From positions 92,879 through 156,878 of the forward strand of contig NZ_QJHK01000011.1 in NCBI RefSeq assembly GCF_003202435.1: a stretch of 64,000 nucleotides of DNA, given 5' to 3'. How positions within the stretch are numbered: the stretch's first letter is position 1; each line of letters starts with the position of its first letter. The stretch comes from Flavobacterium cheongpyeongense. GTDB taxonomy: Bacteria; Bacteroidota; Bacteroidia; Flavobacteriales; Flavobacteriaceae. A model generated the notes under the pieces. The model was given only the letters and a program-made list of their open reading frames with translations, was not told the origin of the DNA and did not search any database. This document shows positions 28,343 through 37,592 of the stretch, piece after piece. A program made the position numbers and the translations under genes.

Positions 28343-29734
28343 TTAAATTTTACTTCTTAGTTCTTCTAATCTTTCTATTTTGTCGTCCCTGTAAAACAAA
28401 TTCATGGTTTCAAACGGGATGATTTTATTGTCTTTGTTGACAATATGCACACATGATTTTTTAATCGCCCTGACATCAAAATTATAAGCATCAATAAACT
28501 GCATGATGATAATTCTGAACAAGTTATCGTAGCCTAACTCAGGAGCATCGATATTAGGCAGGCAGCAGAGAATTGATTTCAGGTTTTCTTCGGCTACTTC
28601 TACTGAATTTCCTGTACTGAACAATTCGATCATTTTTCCGTGAAGCACTTCGTCCTGTTCGTAAATAATGGTGTTTTTGCTATTGTCCAATAAATCATTT
28701 GGATTAATATAGCGTGTTAACGGAAAAACTTCGTCTCCCAGCTTCAAGGCATAGCCCATCACTAAAGCATCCGGATTGCAGGGAACAGGGAGCAAATCAT
28801 CTGAATTAAAAATGGATGTTTGTTCCAAAATTTTTCTTCTCACTTCGGTTAGTGTCATCCGGTCCTTTTCGGGGTTGAAGTTTTCCAGTCTTCCGGCAAT
28901 TTGTGTGGGTTGAAATGTAACGCCTCTGATGCATTTTTGTTTTAATGCAAATTCGACTATTTTACCAATTTCATTATCATTCAAACCTTTTTGAAGCGTA
29001 ACCACCAATGTTGTGGACAAATTAAGTTCATTGAGGTTTTCTAATGCCTGTTTCCGAATTTCGCTCAAATCGGCACCGCGGAGTTCCTGCAATACGCTAT
29101 CTTCAAAAGAATCAAACTGCAGGTAAATTTCAAAATCAGGTGCATAGCTTTTTAGCCTATGGGCAAATGCTTTGTCTTTTGCAATTTTGATTCCGTTAGT
29201 GTTAAGCATTAAATGCCTGATCGGAAGTGATTTTGCATAATCCAGAATTTCAAAAAACTGCGGATGAATGGTAGGTTCGCCTCCGCTAATCTGGACAACA
29301 TCAGGTTCCTTTTCATTTGCAACGATGGTATCCAGCATGGTTTTTATTTCTTCCAGCGTTCTGTGTCTTCCGTATGAAGGCGATGAACCGGCGTAACAGG
29401 TCGGACAAGTCAAATTGCATCGGTCTGTAACCTCAACAACCGTCAGACAGGAATGCTGTTCATGATCCGGACAAAGACCACAATCGTATGGACAGCCGTA
29501 ATGTGTTTTGGTATTAAAAGTATAAGGCGTTTCAGAAGGTTTGTTATAGTTTCGGATGTTTTTGTAATATTGAATATCATCGGCAATCAGCACTTTTGAG
29601 TTTCCGTGTTCCGGACATCTTTTGAGCATGTAGACATTATCATTTTCAAAAACAATTTTAGCATCAATTCGCTTTAAGCATTCAGGACAAAGGCTTAAGG
29701 TAAAATCATAATAAGTGTATTTTCTAACTGGCAT
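28343..29734 (-). CDS. Multi-cysteine radical SAM protein, Tes-like
   Basis: 463 residues. The radical SAM cluster motif is CNLTCPTC (Cys106, 110, 113), followed by ISGGEPTIHP. Before it lie CPEC (16, 19), RCPEHG (Cys40) and CPYDCGLC (81, 85, 88), enough ligands for one or more further metal sites. This N-terminal layout (zinc/rubredoxin-like knuckle plus extra Fe-S ligands) recalls the Tes family, radical SAM enzymes that couple lipid chains in archaeal tetraether synthesis. Its start overlaps the Lgt-like gene by 11 bp, implying translational coupling. A role in modifying lipids or lipoproteins is inference; other radical SAM functions are possible. Confidence 0.82.
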   Translation of the reverse strand: MPVRKYTYYDFTLSLCPECLKRIDAKIVFENDNVYMLKRCPEHGNSKVLIADDIQYYKNIRNYNKPSETPYTFNTKTHYGCPYDCGLCPDHEQHSCLTVVEVTDRCNLTCPTCYAGSSPSYGRHRTLEEIKTMLDTIVANEKEPDVVQISGGEPTIHPQFFEILDYAKSLPIRHLMLNTNGIKIAKDKAFAHRLKSYAPDFEIYLQFDSFEDSVLQELRGADLSEIRKQALENLNELNLSTTLVVTLQKGLNDNEIGKIVEFALKQKCIRGVTFQPTQIAGRLENFNPEKDRMTLTEVRRKILEQTSIFNSDDLLPVPCNPDALVMGYALKLGDEVFPLTRYINPNDLLDNSKNTIIYEQDEVLHGKMIELFSTGNSVEVAEENLKSILCCLPNIDAPELGYDNLFRIIIMQFIDAYNFDVRAIKKSCVHIVNKDNKIIPFETMNLFYRDDKIERLEELRSKI

Positions 29735-30467
29735 TTTTTACGAATAAATTTAAAATTGTTTGGTGATAATAGAGCAGACAAATTAAGCATAAAATCTGGA
29801 TGGAACTTATTCCTGCCACGAAAAAATGATTGGGTTTTATAAATTCTATAAAAAACCGAAATGTAAAATAAGCAATCATAAAATACTGAAATAACAAGCC
29901 GTTTGGTAGATTTTTGCTTTTTAGTTTTTTCAATAAAACAAATAATAATCCCAAAAAAACCAATTCATACAAAGCAATTGGATGGCGTTTTATTCCATCA
30001 CCCAAATTCATACCGAGAAAAAAAGAAGTGGCTTTTCCATACGTAAATTCATTTGTTCCGGATAAAAAACAACCGATTCTGCCAATAAAAATTCCCAGAA
30101 TTATGGGAAACGTAAACAAATCACCGGAAGATTCTTTTTCGCCGATAATTTTTTTAGCTGTTTCAACCCCTAAAAGTCCGCCAAACAATCCACCCATAAT
30201 GGTTTTGGTATTGAAAAGACCTAGAAAGGATTTACTATCAGAAATAATAACAGGATGCTCTAAAAAACCAACTATTCTGGAACCCAAAAAAGCGCCAATA
30301 GCGGCACCTAAAATTATCGATAACCGATTGATTGTGATGATCCTGTCGGCAGTTCTTTTTCTTAAAAAAGCATAATACCGATACCCGATAAAAAAGGCTA
30401 AATATTCTAAAACTAAATGAATATTAATTTCATAACCAAACCATACGGGCTCAAACGGAATCTTCAT
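29724..30467 (-). CDS. Lgt-like (prolipoprotein diacylglyceryl transferase family) membrane protein, degenerate
   Basis: 247 residues with about seven membrane helices and the general Lgt outline: GGLFGG (92-97), GRIGCFLSGTNE (129-140) and RHPIALYE (161-168). The Lgt signature normally reads GRxxNFxNxE; here both Asn are replaced (Cys133, Ser136), and the His-Gly-Gly of true Lgt is Met-Gly-Gly. It is therefore unlikely to be the housekeeping Lgt and more likely a paralog with a different acceptor or lipid. It is first in a three-gene operon with the radical SAM and small membrane genes, and divergent from a WYL regulator. Confidence 0.78.
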   Translation of the reverse strand: MKIPFEPVWFGYEINIHLVLEYLAFFIGYRYYAFLRKRTADRIITINRLSIILGAAIGAFLGSRIVGFLEHPVIISDSKSFLGLFNTKTIMGGLFGGLLGVETAKKIIGEKESSGDLFTFPIILGIFIGRIGCFLSGTNEFTYGKATSFFLGMNLGDGIKRHPIALYELVFLGLLFVLLKKLKSKNLPNGLLFQYFMIAYFTFRFFIEFIKPNHFFVAGISSIQILCLICLLYYHQTILNLFVKNAS

Positions 30468-30555
30468 TTACAATTACTATTCGGGGTTTTGATTTAATAC
30501 TATAATTCTGTAAAGATGCAAAAATTTATTGTTTTTAACTCTTTGCGATAAATAC

Positions 30556-30563
30556 TATCTTTG
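30556..30563 (+). promoter_or_regulatory. Candidate -7 box (TATCTTTG) for the WYL regulator gene
   Basis: Fits TAnnTTTG 13 bp before the start codon. A TTG at 30529-30531 lies 24 bp upstream, slightly longer than usual. The resulting leader would be very short. Confidence 0.45.
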
Positions 30564-30576
30564 AAAAAAGCTTAAA

Positions 30577-31533
30577 ATGGACGAAACCCCAAAACGATTT
30601 GACCGGATTGTTGCCATCCTGATTCAATTACAATCTAAAAAAATTGTAAAAGCACAGGAATTGGCGGATCGTTTTGAAGTGAGTTTACGCACTATTTATC
30701 GGGACATCAGAACTCTTGAAGCTTCCGGAGTACCTATTTACAGCGAAGCCGGTGTTGGTTATGCCCTGATGGACGGTTACAGATTGCCACCGGTGATGTT
30801 TACGCGCGAGGAAGTAAGCAGTTTTATTGCAGCTGAAAAACTGATGCAGAAATTTACCGATCCCTCCCTTGGCACCCATTATGCATCGGCAATGTATAAA
30901 TTGAAATCGGTTTTAAGAAGTACCGATAAAGATTATCTTTCGAATATTGAATCGAGGGTAATGATGCAGACTGCTGAACCCCTGTTTAACGACAATTCTC
31001 CAAATACATTAGCGGTTCTTTTTGAAAGTATTGCAGAAAAAAAGCAAATACTGCTGACATACAAAACTTTTGCAAAAGACGAAACTACGCAACGAAATTT
31101 AGAACCTGTAGGTGTCTTTCACGACAATAACAATTGGTATTTTCTGGGATATTGTCATTTACGAAAAGATTATCGGCAGTTTAGAACAGACCGAATTCAG
31201 TGCATCAAAAAAACTGATTCTGATTTTATCATCGAACATGATTCGCTGGAAAGCTATTTGACTAAAACAGAAACCTGTCCGACTACAAAAGTCCGAATCT
31301 TAATTGATAAAAAAATAGCGCGCTATTTAGCAGGAGAACGAAGATATCATGGGTTTATCTCAGAAAAAGAAGTCGATGGAAAAATAGAAATGACCTTTAT
31401 GTGCCGGGATATTGATAATGGTTTTCCGCGTTGGTTTTTGATGTTTGGCGATTATGCAACAATTCTGGAGCCGGAAATTTTAAAGACAAAAACATTAGAA
31501 TTACTGGAGATCAACAAAAAAAGGCTTTTATAA
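30577..31533 (+). CDS. WYL-domain transcriptional regulator (YafY-like)
   Basis: 318 residues. The N-terminal HTH (residues 5-60, KAQELADRFEVSLRTIYRDIRTLEASGVPIYSE) is followed by a WYL domain whose motif is NNWYFLGYCHLRKDYRQFRTDRI, and a C-terminal WCX-like part. WYL proteins are ligand- or nucleic-acid-sensing regulators. It is divergent from the Lgt-like operon (110 bp) and convergent with the DinB-like gene, sharing a terminator. Either neighbour could be its target. Confidence 0.92.
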   Translation: MDETPKRFDRIVAILIQLQSKKIVKAQELADRFEVSLRTIYRDIRTLEASGVPIYSEAGVGYALMDGYRLPPVMFTREEVSSFIAAEKLMQKFTDPSLGTHYASAMYKLKSVLRSTDKDYLSNIESRVMMQTAEPLFNDNSPNTLAVLFESIAEKKQILLTYKTFAKDETTQRNLEPVGVFHDNNNWYFLGYCHLRKDYRQFRTDRIQCIKKTDSDFIIEHDSLESYLTKTETCPTTKVRILIDKKIARYLAGERRYHGFISEKEVDGKIEMTFMCRDIDNGFPRWFLMFGDYATILEPEILKTKTLELLEINKKRLL

Positions 31534-31580
31534 AAAACGCCTAAAAGAAGAATTGTAATTTCAACTTTTAGGCGTTTTTT
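31532..31580. terminator. Bidirectional terminator between the WYL and DinB-like genes
   Basis: Perfect 16-bp arms AAAAAACGCCTAAAAG (31532-31547) and CTTTTAGGCGTTTTTT (31565-31580), giving a GC core with a T tract in both directions. Confidence 0.85.
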
Positions 31581-31601
31581 ATGTACATGCTTCAAAAAAA
31601 A

Positions 31602-32084
31602 TTATCTTTCCCAGAAAAATGGAGGCTGGATGTTTAAAGCTCTTAGATAAACATATCCTTGTCCGCGGTGGTGTACTTCATTATCAATAAAATATAAAAC
31701 ATTCTGAATGACAGGAAACTCATATTGTCCAAAAAGATTAAAAGTTTCACTGAAATCTTCAACTGATAATTCTTGCCAGTATTTATTGATTTCTTCTGTT
31801 GCCTCGTCCCATTTTTCAAGATACTGAGCCTTAAAAATCAATTTTTCATCCGCTTCTTCTTTGTACGGCTGAATTTCACGGTTTACAATTCCCTTTAGTG
31901 CAGGAACACCAATTGCCAGAAGTTCATCTGCTAATTTTGCAAAGGGTCTCATGCCACCTATTGAAAACTCGAAAAAATCTTTTTCAGGAAAAAGTTCAAT
32001 TACACGTCTTGTAAGAGCACGGTGACCCTGCCAGTGTTTCAATAAATCTTCAGGGGTAATTACTTGTGCAGCTACTGTTTTCAT
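31602..32084 (-). CDS. DinB-like four-helix protein
   Basis: 160 residues. It has the DinB pattern: an N-terminal helix with HWQGHRALTRRVIELFP and a late DNEVHHRGQGYVYLR carrying the histidines that usually bind metal. DinB/YfiT-type proteins are metal-dependent enzymes, often thiol transferases (for example bacillithiol-linked), but their substrates vary and cannot be assigned here. WYL regulators and DinB genes are often neighbours. No signal peptide, so cytosolic. Confidence 0.82.
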   Translation of the reverse strand: MKTVAAQVITPEDLLKHWQGHRALTRRVIELFPEKDFFEFSIGGMRPFAKLADELLAIGVPALKGIVNREIQPYKEEADEKLIFKAQYLEKWDEATEEINKYWQELSVEDFSETFNLFGQYEFPVIQNVLYFIDNEVHHRGQGYVYLRALNIQPPFFWER

Positions 32085-32181
32085 AATTTTAAAGTTTTAA
32101 TTTGTTTAATACTTCAAAATTATGGAGGGCCGGTGACAACAGTTTGTCAGCAGCGAAAATAAATTTTATTTTATTTTGTAA

Positions 32182-33114
32182 TCATTTATTTTTCAGCCAT
32201 TCAAACAAACGGTTAGCATCTTCAATTTTAAACAATTGTGTTCCTTCGTTCATTGTTGCTGCAGATCCGCAGGCGACACCCCAACGAATGACTTCGTTCA
32301 GAGGTTTGTTTTGTGATAATGCCCATACAATTCCGCCTACCATACTGTCTCCTGCTCCAACAGTACTTTTTTTGGCGACATTTGGTGCCGGAACAAACTC
32401 ATAATCGTCTTTGGTTACCAAAACAGCACCCTGGGGTCCAAGCGAAACCACCACGATTTCTGCTCCGCCCTGAGCGATTATTTTTTTAGCCGCTTCATTA
32501 ACTTCTTCCATTTCTAAACGTTCAGCCCCAACTAATTTTGCTAATTCGCCAACGTTTGGCTTAATAAGATAAGCGCCTGTTTCTAATACTTTCTTTAATG
32601 CCTCCCCGGAAGTATCAACAATCAATTTTGAGTTAGATTGTTTAGCAATTTTGGCTACTTTCTGATAAAAATCTGATGACAGACCTTCATTAAGGCTTCC
32701 GCTTGCTACCAGATATTTTGGTTTTAACTTCGAAATCGTTTCTAAAAAATTTTGAACTTCAGAATCGGATAAAACATCGCCTGTAAACCCAAAGCGGTAT
32801 TGCGAATTGGTATTATCATCAACTGCAATGAAGTTTTCTCTTGTTACGGTTTCCGTTTCAACTGTTTCAAAATCAATTTTTTCTTTGGCTACTAAATCCT
32901 TTAGCATCTCTCCAACTGCTCCCCCTGATGTAAAAACGGCCAGAGAACTTCCGCGGAGACGGGAAATGGCTTTGGCAACATTTATTCCGCCACCACCGGC
33001 ATCAAACTGAGGTTGTTTGCACCTTATTTTTTGTTCTGCAACCAAACCTGAAAAATGGGTGCTTTTATCTACTGAAGGATTTATCGTGAGAGTAACTATA
33101 TCAAATGATTTCAT
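32182..33114 (-). CDS. pfkB: PfkB-type 6-phosphofructokinase / sugar-phosphate kinase
   Basis: 310 residues aligning along the full length with E. coli Pfk-2: start TLTINPSVDKST, substrate region GGGGINVAKAISRL, EQYRF-like SQYRFGF, SSGEAL-like DTSGEALKK, IKPNVGEL and the catalytic STVGAGDSMVGG with its base Asp. It phosphorylates fructose-6-phosphate (or a close hexose phosphate) with ATP. No PTS or fructose gene is adjacent, which favours Pfk-2-type over FruK. Confidence 0.9.
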   Translation of the reverse strand: MKSFDIVTLTINPSVDKSTHFSGLVAEQKIRCKQPQFDAGGGGINVAKAISRLRGSSLAVFTSGGAVGEMLKDLVAKEKIDFETVETETVTRENFIAVDDNTNSQYRFGFTGDVLSDSEVQNFLETISKLKPKYLVASGSLNEGLSSDFYQKVAKIAKQSNSKLIVDTSGEALKKVLETGAYLIKPNVGELAKLVGAERLEMEEVNEAAKKIIAQGGAEIVVVSLGPQGAVLVTKDDYEFVPAPNVAKKSTVGAGDSMVGGIVWALSQNKPLNEVIRWGVACGSAATMNEGTQLFKIEDANRLFEWLKNK

Positions 33115-33288
33115 GTTTATAAATATTTAGAATAATGGTTTAAATTAAAGCTTCTATACCATTTAACAAAATTAAAACTGCAAAACGTTTTTTATAAAAC
33201 ACAAATAAGAATCATAAAATACTGAAAATCATATTTTTAAAAATATAATTTCGTAACTTTAAGTGGTACAACTAATAAAATATGAATT

Positions 33289-36200
33289 ATGAGATCGACT
33301 CTGCTTCTGGTTTTATTATTTTTTTCGACTATATCTTCATCGCAAGGAATCATCGTCGACACTACAACTTTGGCTGTTCCTCAACTAATTCGAGAAGAAT
33401 TGATGCAGAATGCCTGTGCTAATGAAAGCAATTTCAAATTTTCTTCACATAGAAGTATTGGAAAATTTACAAATACCAATCCTAATTTCCCCATTTCCCA
33501 CGGAATCATTATTCGGAATGGTATTGCCAAATATACTGAAGGCGCCTACACAGGACTCAATGAAAGCAGTCGGCTAAATACCAACGATGATAGCGATTTG
33601 CAGAATATCAGTAATGAAAACGGCCAAATTGTCCCCATTACCGATGTGAGTTATCTTCAGTTTGATTTTACTCCTTTGTCAAGTAATTTTAGTTTTGATT
33701 TTCTTTTTGCTTCCAATGAATATGGAGAATTCCAGTGTGGTTTCAGTGATGTTTTTGCCTTTATCCTGACCGATTTGACAACGGGGATTTCCAAAAACCT
33801 TGCTGTGGTTCCAGGGACAACAACTGCTGTTTCTGTTAAGAATATCCGGAATCAGCAGTACAATTCTTCCTGTTTGTCTGCCAATGCCAATTTATTTGAT
33901 CGTTATAATGTAAACAATACCTCAGGATCGGCCATCAATATGAGAGGAGAGACCAAAGTTTTGACAGCATCTTCGACCGTAATCCCAAACAGGACTTATA
34001 GCATAAAACTCGCCATAGGAGATTATAACGACAGTAATTATGATTCGGCAGTTTTTATAAAAGGGGGCAGTTTTATAACCACTATGAATTTAGGCCCCGA
34101 CAGCATTATCTGTCAGGGAGAAAGTCTCACCTTGCAATCCGGACTTGTAGGGAATTACAATTATGTATGGACCCGCAATGGAAATGAAATTCCCGGAGAA
34201 ACAAACAGCTCTTTAACCCTTAATCAAGCCGGGACGTATGGACTTACAGCAACACTTTCCGGCTGTATTATCAAAGACGAAGTAGTCATTAAAGATTTGG
34301 TCATTAAAACGCCCAAAGACCTGATTGCCTGTTACAATACAAATGGCAGCTATCAATATGACTTAACCCAGAATAATTTGACTGCCTTAGGGATTGATGC
34401 TTCAAAATATACAATCTACTATTTTGATTCTTTAATATCAGCCAATGCAAACGGTCCTGCGATACCGCAAAATCAATTAAACTCTTATGCCAGTTCAGGA
34501 AACCAGACTATTTACATAAAAACTGTTCCCCTTAACAATACTACTGCCTTTTGCAATAACCTAATTTCATTTCATTTGCTGGTAACCGAACCGGTCAACA
34601 TTGTAAAACCTCCCGACATCAGCGTTTGTGACAATATTTCCGGAAGAGTAATTATTGATTTGACCGTACAGGAAACTGCTCTATTAAATGGATTAAATCC
34701 TGCAGAGTACAAAATCAGGTATTTTAGAAGTCTGACAGACGCAAACAGTGCAACGAACAACATTACAGATCCAAAGGCCTTTAACACATCCACAGCTCAG
34801 ACACCTCAAACCATCTGGGTGCGGGTCGAAAACATTTCGAGTTCAGTTTGTTTTGCTACAGTCAATTTTAATATGATTTTTTACCCACTTCCGGCAGTAG
34901 ATGATATTCCGGATGTTGTCGCCTGCAACAGTTACACATTACCCCCAATTGAAAATGGCGAATATAATACAAAACCAAACGGAACAGGGATCAAACTGAA
35001 TCCCGGGGATATCATTACCAAAAGCGGGGTTTATTACATTTTCAACAGGTCGGGTACGAATAGTTGCACCAACGAGACCTTCTTTAATCTAGTCCTGATA
35101 TACGAGATTACTTTTAAAAAAGAAGCCTGTGGTCAATATACAATTCCGCGGGTACCTGCAGGTGGTTTCTTTACTGCTGCTGGAGGACAGGGAAATCCTA
35201 TTCCCGCAGGAACAATTTTTACCACTGGTCAGACTGTTTATTATTATGCCAGAATCAACGGAACGGTTTGTCGTGACGAAGCATTAACTTTTGTGGTTCA
35301 TCCATTGCCTTTAGTAGATAAACCCGGTAATGTGGTGACTTGTAACTCCTATGTTTTGCCTCCTTTGACAAATGGAAATTATTATACAGCAACCGGAAGC
35401 GGAGGTACGCGAATGAATCCGGGAACAACTATCACTACCAGCCGAACACTATATGTTTTTGCAGATGACGGAAGATGTACAAATGAATATTCCTTTAAAA
35501 TTAACATTATCAATTCTTCAATTTTTGTTCCCATTACCAGATGCGGAAACTATATTTTACCTCCGGTTGCTATTGGCGGTTATTATGATAGTCCGGGCGG
35601 ACAGGGTAAAGAAATTCCTGCCGGGACCAACATTACCACTTCACAGACCATTTATTATTACGCAAATACGACAACTTCGCCTAATTGTACTGATCGTTTA
35701 AAATATGAAATAACTATAAAAACACTACCACCGGTAGATACACCGCCCAACACACTGGAATGTGAGCGTTATGTCCTGCCTCCTTTGGTCAATGGCAAGT
35801 ATTTTACCAAAACCAATGGTGGAGGGACACCATTAAAAGCCGGAGACGTTATCACAACAACTCAGACTATTTATGCATATGCAGTTGGATCCGAGTGTAC
35901 CAACGAGCATAGCTTTGTTGTCGAAATCAGGAAACGTCCATTGGCAGATAGTTTCACAGATGTGGTCACCTGTACAGCTTTTAAACTTCCTGTATTGAAA
36001 AACGGAAAATACTACACCGCAACAGGAGGCTCCCATGGTCAGGGAACCCAAATTACGGAAGGAACACTCATAAACACCTCCCAGACTATTTACATCTATA
36101 ACGAATGGGCAGATTTTACAGACTGCAGTAATGAAACTTTTTTTAAGGTTAATTATAACGGAATAGACGTTGGTACCTTTACTGATATTAATGTTTGTGA

Positions 36201-37344
36201 CAGCTATACACTGCCTCCTTTACAATTAGGAAATTATTATGCACAGCCCGGAGGGAAAGGTCCCGTTATTCCGGTTGGGACCATTTTAACTGCTTCGCAA
36301 AGGATTTATGTTTATGCTATTTCCGGTAAACGACTGACCTGTTCCAGCGAAAAAGACTTTTTAGTCAACATTTCTAAAACTCCGGTATTACCCTCAGTTC
36401 CGGATGTTAGCATTTGTGGAAGCTATACACTACCGACATTACCACTTGGAAATTATTTCAGCGGACCAAACGCCACCGGTACACGCTATTTGGCCGGACA
36501 GCAAATAACCGCCAGCCAGCAAATGTATATTTACGCTGCAGCAGCTACAAACCCAAATTGTACTGCTCAGGATGATTTTAACATTACGGTTTATCCCTTA
36601 AAAAATCTGGTACTGAAAAACGAAATCATCTGTGTTGATTTTCAAACAGGAACCACGCTGCGTTCAGCACAATTGAGTTCAGGACTTAATCCGTCAATCT
36701 ATACGGTTGACTGGTATTTAGACGGTAACAAAATAAGTACGGGTCCAAATTATACAGCGTCAAAAGAAGGAACTTATACCCTGCAAATCACCAAAAACAC
36801 ACCCGATGTTGGTAATGATTGCGGTTACAATCCGGCTACAGTTGTTGTCGACAAATCGAGTCCTGCAGTGGCAAGCATCAACATGACCGACTCTTTTCAG
36901 GAAAATACCGAAGTTACCGTTACACTTCACAATGGCTTTGGAAGCTATGAATATCAGCTCGATGACGGCAGTTTTCAAACCAGCAATACTTTTTATGATG
37001 TTGCTTCAGGAGAACATGTTATCACGGTGCGAGATGTTAAAGCACATTGCGACGACCAGATTGTAATAATCAATGTACTCCAATATCCTAAATTTTTCAC
37101 TCCAAACAACGACGGCTACAATGACACCTGGAACATTCCCGATCTTGCTTACCAGCCCAATGCGCTCATTACTATCTTCGACCGATACGGGAAAAAAATA
37201 AAACAGATAAAACCTTCCGGTGTCGGCTGGGATGGCACTTACAACGGCGATCCGCTTCCCGCTACCGATTATTGGTTTGAGGTTTTTTTTACCCTAAACG
37301 GGACATCACAGGTTTTCAAAGCACACTTTAGCATGAAACGATAA
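33289..37344 (+). CDS. Large secreted repeat protein with choice-of-anchor L domain and type B T9SS sorting domain
   Basis: 1351 residues. After the signal peptide comes a choice-of-anchor L-like domain (residues 25-260, SFDFLFASNEYGEFQCGFSDVFAF), an Ig-like segment (about 270-345) and two PKD-like segments. Then follow eight repeats of about 70 residues with the pattern C-x2-Y-x-LPPL...G-x-YY...I-x2-GT-x-I-x-T-x-Q-x-IYxYA. The C-terminal part FFTPNNDGYNDTWNI...WFEVFF is the gliding-motility-associated type B sorting domain used by the T9SS. The protein is probably exported and attached to the cell surface as an adhesin. The ligand is unknown. Confidence 0.92.
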   Translation: MRSTLLLVLLFFSTISSSQGIIVDTTTLAVPQLIREELMQNACANESNFKFSSHRSIGKFTNTNPNFPISHGIIIRNGIAKYTEGAYTGLNESSRLNTNDDSDLQNISNENGQIVPITDVSYLQFDFTPLSSNFSFDFLFASNEYGEFQCGFSDVFAFILTDLTTGISKNLAVVPGTTTAVSVKNIRNQQYNSSCLSANANLFDRYNVNNTSGSAINMRGETKVLTASSTVIPNRTYSIKLAIGDYNDSNYDSAVFIKGGSFITTMNLGPDSIICQGESLTLQSGLVGNYNYVWTRNGNEIPGETNSSLTLNQAGTYGLTATLSGCIIKDEVVIKDLVIKTPKDLIACYNTNGSYQYDLTQNNLTALGIDASKYTIYYFDSLISANANGPAIPQNQLNSYASSGNQTIYIKTVPLNNTTAFCNNLISFHLLVTEPVNIVKPPDISVCDNISGRVIIDLTVQETALLNGLNPAEYKIRYFRSLTDANSATNNITDPKAFNTSTAQTPQTIWVRVENISSSVCFATVNFNMIFYPLPAVDDIPDVVACNSYTLPPIENGEYNTKPNGTGIKLNPGDIITKSGVYYIFNRSGTNSCTNETFFNLVLIYEITFKKEACGQYTIPRVPAGGFFTAAGGQGNPIPAGTIFTTGQTVYYYARINGTVCRDEALTFVVHPLPLVDKPGNVVTCNSYVLPPLTNGNYYTATGSGGTRMNPGTTITTSRTLYVFADDGRCTNEYSFKINIINSSIFVPITRCGNYILPPVAIGGYYDSPGGQGKEIPAGTNITTSQTIYYYANTTTSPNCTDRLKYEITIKTLPPVDTPPNTLECERYVLPPLVNGKYFTKTNGGGTPLKAGDVITTTQTIYAYAVGSECTNEHSFVVEIRKRPLADSFTDVVTCTAFKLPVLKNGKYYTATGGSHGQGTQITEGTLINTSQTIYIYNEWADFTDCSNETFFKVNYNGIDVGTFTDINVCDSYTLPPLQLGNYYAQPGGKGPVIPVGTILTASQRIYVYAISGKRLTCSSEKDFLVNISKTPVLPSVPDVSICGSYTLPTLPLGNYFSGPNATGTRYLAGQQITASQQMYIYAAAATNPNCTAQDDFNITVYPLKNLVLKNEIICVDFQTGTTLRSAQLSSGLNPSIYTVDWYLDGNKISTGPNYTASKEGTYTLQITKNTPDVGNDCGYNPATVVVDKSSPAVASINMTDSFQENTEVTVTLHNGFGSYEYQLDDGSFQTSNTFYDVASGEHVITVRDVKAHCDDQIVIINVLQYPKFFTPNNDGYNDTWNIPDLAYQPNALITIFDRYGKKIKQIKPSGVGWDGTYNGDPLPATDYWFEVFFTLNGTSQVFKAHFSMKR

Positions 37345-37350
37345 TCATTT

Positions 37351-37490
37351 GGGCGTGCCACCATCCCGGTAAAAGGGCCAAACTACTTTACGGTTATTCG
37401 CCCTCTTACCGGGATGCTGTCAGGCTGTCTGCGTTACTTCGGTAACCTGCTCCCATCCTTCACGCGGTCACATAAGAACATTTTTGTAAG
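37351..37490. repeat. GC-rich flavobacterial intergenic element with long hairpin
   Basis: Starts GGGCGTGCCACC. Arms 37362-37378 and 37400-37416 (core CATCCCGGTAA / TTACCGGGATG) pair 16 of 17 positions around a 21-nt loop. It then reads CAGGCTGTCTGCG...GGTAACCTGCTCCCATCCTTCACGCGG. Elements with GGGCGTGCC...CTCCCATCCCTCACGC occur between genes in many flavobacteria (from memory). It marks the left border of the accessory region and could stop transcription of the large T9SS gene. Confidence 0.55.
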
Positions 37491-37547
37491 TTTGAGATTA
37501 TTATTTTTTTATATTTGGAAAGGAAAAAAACTTTCGCATATATACAA

Positions 37548-37556
37548 GTTGGTGGC
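37548..37556 (+). repeat. Left half-site of the first cassette (GTTGGTGGC)
   Basis: Exact reverse complement of GCCACCAAC at 38417-38425, the other end of the same unit. Read as the split recombination site that opens cassette 1. Confidence 0.5.
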
Positions 37557-37592
37557 AATGTTGCCCGAAGAGAACCGAAAAACAATACTAAA

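Noticed and set aside
29914..30375. 153-codon plus-strand frame antisense to the Lgt-like gene
   Set aside because: Shadow of a membrane protein gene; Lys/Pro-rich translation without domain features.
29724..30467. Housekeeping lgt
   Set aside because: Key signature residues are replaced and the gene is embedded in an operon with a radical SAM enzyme; a paralog is more likely.
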